Of a stretch of DNA of 64,000 bases, positions 51,740 to 64,000 are shown piece by piece. How positions within the stretch are numbered: the stretch's first letter is position 1; the number at the start of each line of letters is the position of its first letter. Below the pieces are notes generated by a model. The model did not search any database. It worked only from the letters and a program-made list of their open reading frames with translations, and was not told the origin of the DNA. The position numbers and the translations under genes are program-made. Source of the DNA: Blastocystis sp. Blastoise (lineage: Eukaryota; Sar; Bigyra; Opalinata; Blastocystidae); assembly GCA_039096225.1 (NCBI GenBank), contig JBBPEB010000014.1, positions 1,127,501-1,191,500 on the forward strand, in the 5' to 3' direction.

Positions 51740-53585
51740 GTTTATATAACTATTTTATGTATATATAGGTTTTAATATTCATATTGTATAAGATTTTCAA
51801 AAAATATATATTCAGAGAGGTGAAGATCAATTATGTTAATTACTATTTTTTTCTTTATATGTGTATTTATTTAATCATTAAATGTATTAGTTGTATATAG
51901 ATGATTCATAGAAACATTCAAAACAGTTTATTCAATACAAAAATATTCCAACAATTATCAATTACTTAATTAAGTGTATTGTCGAACACAGAATCTTCTC
52001 AAAAGATTGTTCAGGAGATTTTATAATGTTTATACGTAAAATATTAGTTTAGTTCCAAAAAATAATTCTATTTTTCAAAAATAGATTATCAAAAGATTCT
52101 GTGCAATTTTTTTTTCATATGATCAGTGTATCCTTGTACAGTAGAAAAAAATCATTTAAATACATTTTTGACTTGATAAACAATAAATTAAGAATTTATT
52201 CTTGTTAAAAAACAAAATATTTTGAAAATAATACTAAAATCATACAGATGACTAATGAAACTATTCATTCATTTACTCTTAACATGATTTAAGACAAGTC
52301 ATAAAAATGGAGATTCTTTATATTTTATAATTTTTGATTAATTGATATCACTGTCATGTTTAAACTTCATTTAGACACTAAATATGCAATATGAGACGTT
52401 TCTGTTATTATTGAAAATAAAATATATATTTGAAATAATTTTAGTTTCACTAAAAATCACTGAAGATGATTAAACACGGTAAGTAGACAATGAATAAATC
52501 ATGAATATAACGATTAATGAGATTAAACATTTTTTTGATAAAAAAGTGATTTTTGCATTTGTTTTATAGTAAACTATCAACACGATTCTGACTTTTCAAT
52601 TAAAAATATACAAAATATTATTTTTGCTTATTCATATGCATATTTGATAGCTATGAGTCCTTAGTTGATAGAAAAAGTTGTTCTTGAGTAATTATAAAAT
52701 AATAATTTGATTTGTTTTTGATATTATTGTAACAATAAACATTATTTTAACTGGAAAACACTCACTCTATACGTTTTGAGTTTATGAAGAGGTTTTAAAA
52801 GACTTTTACTTGATTACAATTGTTGACTTAATTGACTTTAAAATGTTTTTTGTTTCTTTTCAGTCATATTATGATATTAAAATAATTGAAAATCTACACA
52901 AATAGATTAAAAAGTTGATATTTCATAACAATTTTGACTCTAGACCTTTTTTATCATCTTTCTCTTTATTTAATCATTTTATTGAAAGTATGTGACTCAA
53001 ATTAATACTCTAAATGAAGATTCAGACAATCATTCTGAATTATATGAATCACTTTTGTTTTGGGATTAGAAGTCTCAGGGTCTTCTCTATAAGTCTGTAT
53101 TATAGCCTAGGTTTATTTAAAAAATAAGTTATACTTACAAAGTGATACTAAGAATAATTTTGATAATTAACTATAAAAATGACTCTTCTGTCGTCTAAAC
53201 TAATTATAAAACATTATAATGATAAATAAATATATAATTCTTTAAAATAAAACATTTTTTATAGTATTAATAATAATTAGGATAAATTGAAAATAACAAT
53301 AACAATATCCATTTTCCTCATAGAAATAAAATTTCTCTTTCTCTTTTATTCTTAACCATTCATTTTATTTATGATGAAGATTCTCTATATTTAGTAGATA
53401 TGAGATTATTCATGTTTATTTTCATTATTTCAGCTATATCTTCTAAATTCCTATTACACCCTTTTATAACAAAACAAAATCCTACATGACTTATCACATA
53501 TTTATTTTATTATATCTTATATCATTATAATGATGTATTATTAAATTATTACTTTATTTCATATCATATGATACTATTATGATGG
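51740..53585. other. Right part of the gene desert, no gene seen
   Basis: 1.8 kb of AT-rich sequence with all frames closed at short range. Texture is unlike introns (few TATATA runs, more TTTTGA/AAAATT words) and unlike the TC block. Confidence 0.6.
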
Positions 53586-53587
53586 TA

Positions 53588-54300
53588 GGTGTTTGCTGTT
53601 TCTTTATATTTTATTTTTTCTACTCTATTCATTCATTTTCTATAGTAGCTGTCTCTGCTTCTTGCTGTGGCTATTCCTGGTCTCCTTAAGTGTTCTGCTC
53701 CTTCTTGTGTGTGGTTATGGTTCTCTTATAGGTATATATATATATATTTCTTTTTCTAATTATTTTTATAGTTATGCTGCTTGGGTCTAGAATGAAGGGA
53801 ATCAACATGAATAAAAGGTACATATATATCTATATTATCTATTACATATTATATAACTAACCCCACTTTATATTTATATAGGAGTAATGTATATATTTAT
53901 ATTTTATTATTCTATATTATTTTATTATATCATATATTATTATATTCTACAACTCACTCTATCTTTATATAGGTTTCCATAAGTTCTGTTGCTGTCGTTG
54001 TTGGCCAATTGGAGAATGGTTTATAAAAAGTATATATATATATTTAATTATATTGTTTTATTCATTATACTATTTATCATATATCTTTTATAGGATGGTT
54101 CTTTGTCTTTGATTCCTTGCCTGTCTTGTAATGATTAGAAAAGGTATATATTTTTTATTTTATTATTATTTTAAAATGTTATATATATATTATTATTAGT
54201 AATACTTAACTAATATCATCTCTTTATATAGGTTGGTTAGGCTTAAATGCAAATTAAAGACTGAAACTGTCCTGGTTGAAATATTATAAATTAAATATTA
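53588..54300 (+). other. Possible multi-exon transcript of unknown nature
   Basis: Five or six GC-richer islands are separated by GTATAT...ATATAG introns typical of this genome: 53647-53732 (TAGCTGTCTCTGCTTCTTGC...), 53773-53817, 53980-54038 (TTTCCATAAGTTCTGTTGCT...), 54093-54142, and 54231-54290. One join yields VCGYGSLI|VMLLGSRMKGINMNKR, but no long frame persists to the end (stops in exons 3 and 4), so it is more likely a spliced non-coding RNA or decayed gene than an intact protein gene. Confidence 0.35.
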
Positions 54301-55137
54301 TATATATTTTATTATATTATTTATTATATGTTTTATTATCTTTTTTTTATATATTTATTATTATTGTTTTCTATTATTTGTTTTTATGATTATTTGATAA
54401 TATTTAATTTGTTTGTTTTGTTATATCGTTTATTATTACACCACAAAAAGAATAAAAAAAGCCAATAAATGAAAAAATAGAGAATATTTAAAACCATTTT
54501 TATTCGCCAATTATTGTTTTAAGGTGCGTCATACTTTTGCACTGCTTTTCGATTTTATAAAATCACTGAAACTCTGACAAAAAATTTCACTGCTCACCAC
54601 TGGGGAAACCAAAGCAAAAAAGTCGTTGGACCTTTTGTCAGCTACCCTTTAAAATTTTTTCACTGCTCCACCACTGGGGAAACCAAACAGAAAAATCAAA
54701 TAACCTTTTGTCAGCTACATATTTAAAAATTTTCACTGCTCACCACTGGGGAAACCAAAACAAAAAAGTCGTTGGACCTTTTGACAGAAACCTGAAAAAA
54801 TGTCCATAGTGTATTTTATGGTTGTTTCTGCAATAATGTATTTCTAAGCTATTCTATGTATTATGAAATATAAGATTATGCCATAGTTATAAAATAAATA
54901 TATAATTAACAAAACATCTTTATATTAGTTTGATGTTACTATCATCATGGTTAAGTATGAAATAAAAATGAACAATTAAAACGTACAGATTGATGTCAAA
55001 CAAATATATACAGAAAGAACAAAAGAATATATATATATATATATATATAGTAGTTTAGATAGATAATAGAATTGATGATATGATATTATATTTTGTAATA
55101 TATATAGTAATGAATGAAGAAGAATTATTTCAAATAT
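54301..55137. other. Spacer containing a three-copy GC-richer repeat
   Basis: Apart from the repeat at 54585-54800 (separate entry) this 3' spacer of the ABC gene is plain AT-rich sequence. Confidence 0.6.
54585..54800. repeat. Three tandem ~73-bp repeats with core CACTGCTCACCACTGGGGAA
   Basis: Copies start near 54585, 54659 and 54731. Each has TTTCACTGCTC(C)ACCACTGGGGAAACCAAA, then AAAAGTCGTTGGACCTTTTG (or diverged AATAACCTTTTG) and TCAGCTAC/ACAG. They are much GC-richer than the surroundings. No coding sense. Confidence 0.9.
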
Positions 55138-61283
<6,146 letters not shown>

Positions 61284-61519
61284 TCTTAGGTTAAACTATA
61301 TTATTGAAATACAAGAAAAGTACTTTTTAATAAAAAGGAAAACAGAAATCCACACAATTATTAATTATGAATTCAGTTCTATTAATACAGTTTGAATTGA
61401 GTTGATTTTGAAAATTAAAGCTTCCATTTTTTAAACAAAATAGAATAATGAAAAACTGAAAGTTTTTCAGCAAGTCTGCCAAAATATTCAGCACTTTTTT
61501 GATTTTGTATGCTCAAATC
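61284..61519. promoter_or_regulatory. Divergent promoter region (ABC transporter / coiled-coil gene)
   Basis: 236 bp between head-to-head starts; no specific motif recognised. Confidence 0.4.
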
Positions 61520-62137
61520 ATGCAAGAAAGTATAGTTATTTATATGAGATTAACTACAGACATCTTTGTTATATAGCTAAGGATTTAAAGCAGAAAATCA
61601 GACATAGTTTAGATGTATCATTTGATGAGTTTCAGCAGTTCTTTCCAAAAAAATATTGGGAGACTGATGAAATCAAAAATTTATATAAAGATCAGAAAAT
61701 ACAATTGAAAGAACGATATCAGTTATGTTGTAAATTAGTTGATTCAATAGAAAATAAATATAAGAGTCAATGTTTTAATGTATATTCTGCTTTCTTTTAT
61801 TGTTTTAATGTAATCTACCTGTTTATTTTGGTGTTTTTACGTATTTTTCTGTTATACAAGGATTGAAATGCTCTTTATATTATGATTCTCATTTATATAG
61901 ATACAGTCAAATGATATTCCTATAGATGAATCTATTGAAATTATGAAAACAGCCATAGAATATATATCAAAAACAAATAACGAGATGAACAACGAAGTCA
62001 ATAAGATTAGAGATCATTTGCAGTTACTATACAAGAAGACAAAGAAATCTTTGAAATATACTCTTTCAGAATCAAAATTTAATACTATTCAAAACAAGAT
62101 TAATCAACTAAAACAGCAAATAGAAAATCAAGCTTAA
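61520..62137 (+). CDS. Small coiled-coil protein of unknown function
   Basis: Three exons joined by frame: a 10-nt first exon 61520-61529 (MQE + A), exon 2 from 61577 (TKDLKQKIRHSLDVSFDEFQ, QFFPKKYWETDEIKNLYKDQ, ...NKYKSQCFN) and exon 3 from about 61903 (IQSNDIPIDESIEIMKTAIE ... NKIRDHLQLLYKKTKKSLKY) ending INQLKQQIENQA at TAA 62135-62137. Introns are GTATAG..ATATAG and GTATAT..ATATAG. The protein is about 150 residues, polar, with heptad-like helices at both ends. It resembles small subunits of coiled-coil complexes (kinetochore or trafficking), but I recognise no family. Confidence 0.6.
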
Positions 62138-62755
62138 ACTATAATAGTGTTTCGTTATTGCTACTATTTTAAGGTGAGAAGGTAGTTAGAAGTTTTAATG
62201 AGGGTTTCTTCAGTGATGTTTCTTAAAGATTTATCAATAGGGTATATTGACTGTCAAGTTATTTTTCAGTTGTTTATAGTGGTTAATTTATTCATTGGTT
62301 GTTTGATAAAATGATAAACAAAACAATGACATGTATAACACATAACAAATAATAATATAATATATATAGCAATCATAGTAATAGTATGTTGGTAAGGGGA
62401 GGTGTAATTACTTTAGGTAATGTAGGGCAATGATTTGTAATTTCCAAAACATAAACAAATATATATATATTTCTTTGTTTTCATCGATATAAAAAAATAA
62501 AAAATAATTATGATTACCTATTATTAAAACAATTTTATTAAATAACTAACAATTTAAATGAAAATATAGATTGTTGCTTTGTTTAAAAAAAAAATGTTTT
62601 TTTTTATCAAAACTAATTGAATACACTAATAGACATTGAACTTGCAACAAATAAATAAAAAAAAAGAAAAAGGAGAAAAATAAAGAAATTAAAATAGGTA
62701 ATTAAAAAGAGAGAAGAAAAGAAGAAAAAAAAAAGATAAAAAAACATTATAAAAA
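62138..62755. other. Convergent intergenic region, no gene seen
   Basis: 3' spacer between two convergent genes. 62640-62750 is A-rich on the plus strand (T-rich on the minus strand), just past the stop of the surface-protein gene. Confidence 0.6.
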
Positions 62756-64000
62756 TTAGACTGTAATGATAGTAGTAGATTTAGTACGTATAGCTTTAAT
62801 GGAATGAGATCTTAATTTGGATTGTTTTGCTTTTTTACTTTTGTTGCGAGATACAATCATAGATATCATAAAATATATAAATAAAATAGCAAAGATAGAT
62901 AATACTATAATAAGAAAAATATAGGAATAACTGATTGATGTAGATTTTCGTATTTCAGGAGACATAATAAATGTTAATTCTGTAGTTGATGGGAAAATAT
63001 TAATATTTTGTGATTTTAACTCAATAAGAATAGAAGATAAGCTTGAAATCAAGTAATCTGTAATTGATTCTGAAGAAGAATATTGTACAGTAATACGAAT
63101 ATAAACAGAGGTAATAGATAATACATCAGTAGATATATCTCTATAAAGAAATGTAAGAATAGAATCATCAGTAATACTTAAATAAGTAGCTAGAGCTTGT
63201 TTTAATAAAGTATCTCCACCATTTTGCATTCCTTCTAAAGTAACACTACTAATTTGTAATATACAATCAATATAATTAGTATTAGAAGGTGGATTATTAC
63301 TATAGCAAATAGGATAAATAGAAGAAGACCAAGTAGGGAAATAAGGATCATCAGAACAAGAACGTGATTGTAATCCAAAAGTATTTTCAGGACATTTTAT
63401 ATAAACAACTGTATTTTGAGGTGTTGCTGGCCATTCTCCATCTCTTAAACAATAAGTAACTTGACTTGTTAATAATTTTATTTCGCTGACTTGTACACGT
63501 AATACACTTCCATTGCTTTCATATATATTAATACGAAACATATTATAAGATAAGCAAGCATTCACTATATACCATTCTTTCATTTGTTGTCTTTCTTTCC
63601 AAATATTTCGTTGATTTACTTCTAATAATAAATCCCAATTAATACCTTTATCATTAGAACCAGAAACAGTAAACCATTTTGGATCACGTTCTTGTTTATC
63701 ATTTGCTGAATAAATCTGAATTCGATTAATAAATTCACGTCGATCAAAACTATATTCTATTTGAATATAGGCAGGTAATCCATCTTCTAACCATTTTGTA
63801 GTTAAATCATTATCAAAAGCTTCATAAGGTGTTTCAAAAGGCATATTATAACTATTACTATTAGTTAAAGTAATACCATCACTTCGATTTATAGCATCTC
63901 CTCTCATTAGTATAGCATAAAAATCAAAATCAAATGTATGTATATTAATATCATTTCTATGTATTTCTATAGCAATTATATTCATACCATTATTTAATTG
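62756..64000 (-). CDS. Discoidin-like (F5/8 C) surface protein with single TM, partial (N-terminus off the right edge)
   Basis: The reading frame is open at the right edge. First comes a jelly-roll sugar-binding-like end (GMNIIAIEIHRNDINIHTFD, FDFYAILMRG). Then an F5/8-type C / discoidin-like domain: YEAFDNDLTTKWLEDGLPAY with IQIEYSFDRREFINRIQIYS, DPKWFTVSGSNDKGINWDLL, and MFRINIYESNGSVLRVQVSE. Next a short Cys module (CLRDGEWPATPQNTVVYIKC ... SRSCSDD ... CYSNN), a SEA-like/beta-rich extracellular segment, then one TM helix (SYIFLIIVLSIFAILFIYFM) and a basic cytoplasmic tail (SRNKSKKAKQSKLRSHSIKA) ending at TAA 62756-62758. No introns in the visible part. A type I cell-surface lectin or adhesion protein is likely. 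Confidence 0.75.
   Translation of the reverse strand, partial: QLNNGMNIIAIEIHRNDINIHTFDFDFYAILMRGDAINRSDGITLTNSNSYNMPFETPYEAFDNDLTTKWLEDGLPAYIQIEYSFDRREFINRIQIYSANDKQERDPKWFTVSGSNDKGINWDLLLEVNQRNIWKERQQMKEWYIVNACLSYNMFRINIYESNGSVLRVQVSEIKLLTSQVTYCLRDGEWPATPQNTVVYIKCPENTFGLQSRSCSDDPYFPTWSSSIYPICYSNNPPSNTNYIDCILQISSVTLEGMQNGGDTLLKQALATYLSITDDSILTFLYRDISTDVLSITSVYIRITVQYSSSESITDYLISSLSSILIELKSQNINIFPSTTELTFIMSPEIRKSTSISYSYIFLIIVLSIFAILFIYFMISMIVSRNKSKKAKQSKLRSHSIKAIRTKSTTIITV

Noticed and set aside
54585-54800. CRISPR-like array
   Set aside because: Three ~73-bp units with diverged spacers in a eukaryotic spacer, no leader or cas genes; better described as tandem repeats.

Overview
The window is very AT-rich nuclear DNA from a single-celled eukaryote. 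Nearly every gene is broken by short spliceosomal introns that usually begin GTATAT and end ATATAG; some are only about 29-40 nt. The gene set is purely eukaryotic: NELF, NatD, exocyst, MSH2, eS21, RING-H2, SH3 and TLDc proteins. Stop codons read with the standard code. I cannot name the organism from the sequence alone; an AT-rich protist (amoebozoan-like or another free-living or anaerobic lineage) fits better than animal, plant or yeast. All coordinates for spliced genes are the genomic span from start to stop codon; exon joins were inferred by reading frame, splice signals and family similarity.

Layout, left half. 1-2351 (-) is the N-terminal and middle part of a NELF-C/D (TH1) transcription-pausing subunit, head-to-head with NAA40/NatD histone N-acetyltransferase (2584-3738, +). 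Then come tRNA-Lys(CTT) (-), a small conserved-looking charged protein (-), a multi-membrane-span RING-H2 ligase (-), an intronless cathepsin-L-like protease (-), a large ARM-like plus PH-like protein of unknown role (10324-14796, +), a Cys-rich scramblase-like protein (-), an AT-hook-like nuclear protein (+), a secreted/ER Cys-rich saposin- or canopy-like protein (-), a 25-repeat MORN protein (-), ribosomal protein eS21 (-), biotin protein ligase (+), and a GT31-like glycosyltransferase (-).

Right half. A run of minus-strand genes follows: exocyst Sec5, a three-SH3 adaptor with proline repeats, mismatch-repair MSH2, and a 1.2-kb-plus low-complexity/TLDc protein. Then a roughly 9.6-kb stretch (45.5-55.1 kb) has no confident protein gene. 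It holds a 4-kb pyrimidine-rich block with (ATCT)n and (TTC/ATC)n tracts, a tRNA-like hairpin of organellar appearance, a possible spliced transcript of unknown nature, and three tandem ~73-bp GC-richer repeats. After it come a full ABCC/MRP-type transporter (-), a small coiled-coil protein (+) and the C-terminal part of a discoidin-like surface protein (-) running off the right edge.

The genes are ordinary housekeeping and membrane/trafficking functions with no evident cluster logic. The most unusual items are the strand-asymmetric gene desert with its repeats, an apparent GT-TG intron in eS21, the presence of NELF-C/D, the unrecognised ARM/PH protein, and a repeat vocabulary (IPSNSN-type) shared by two unrelated proteins.
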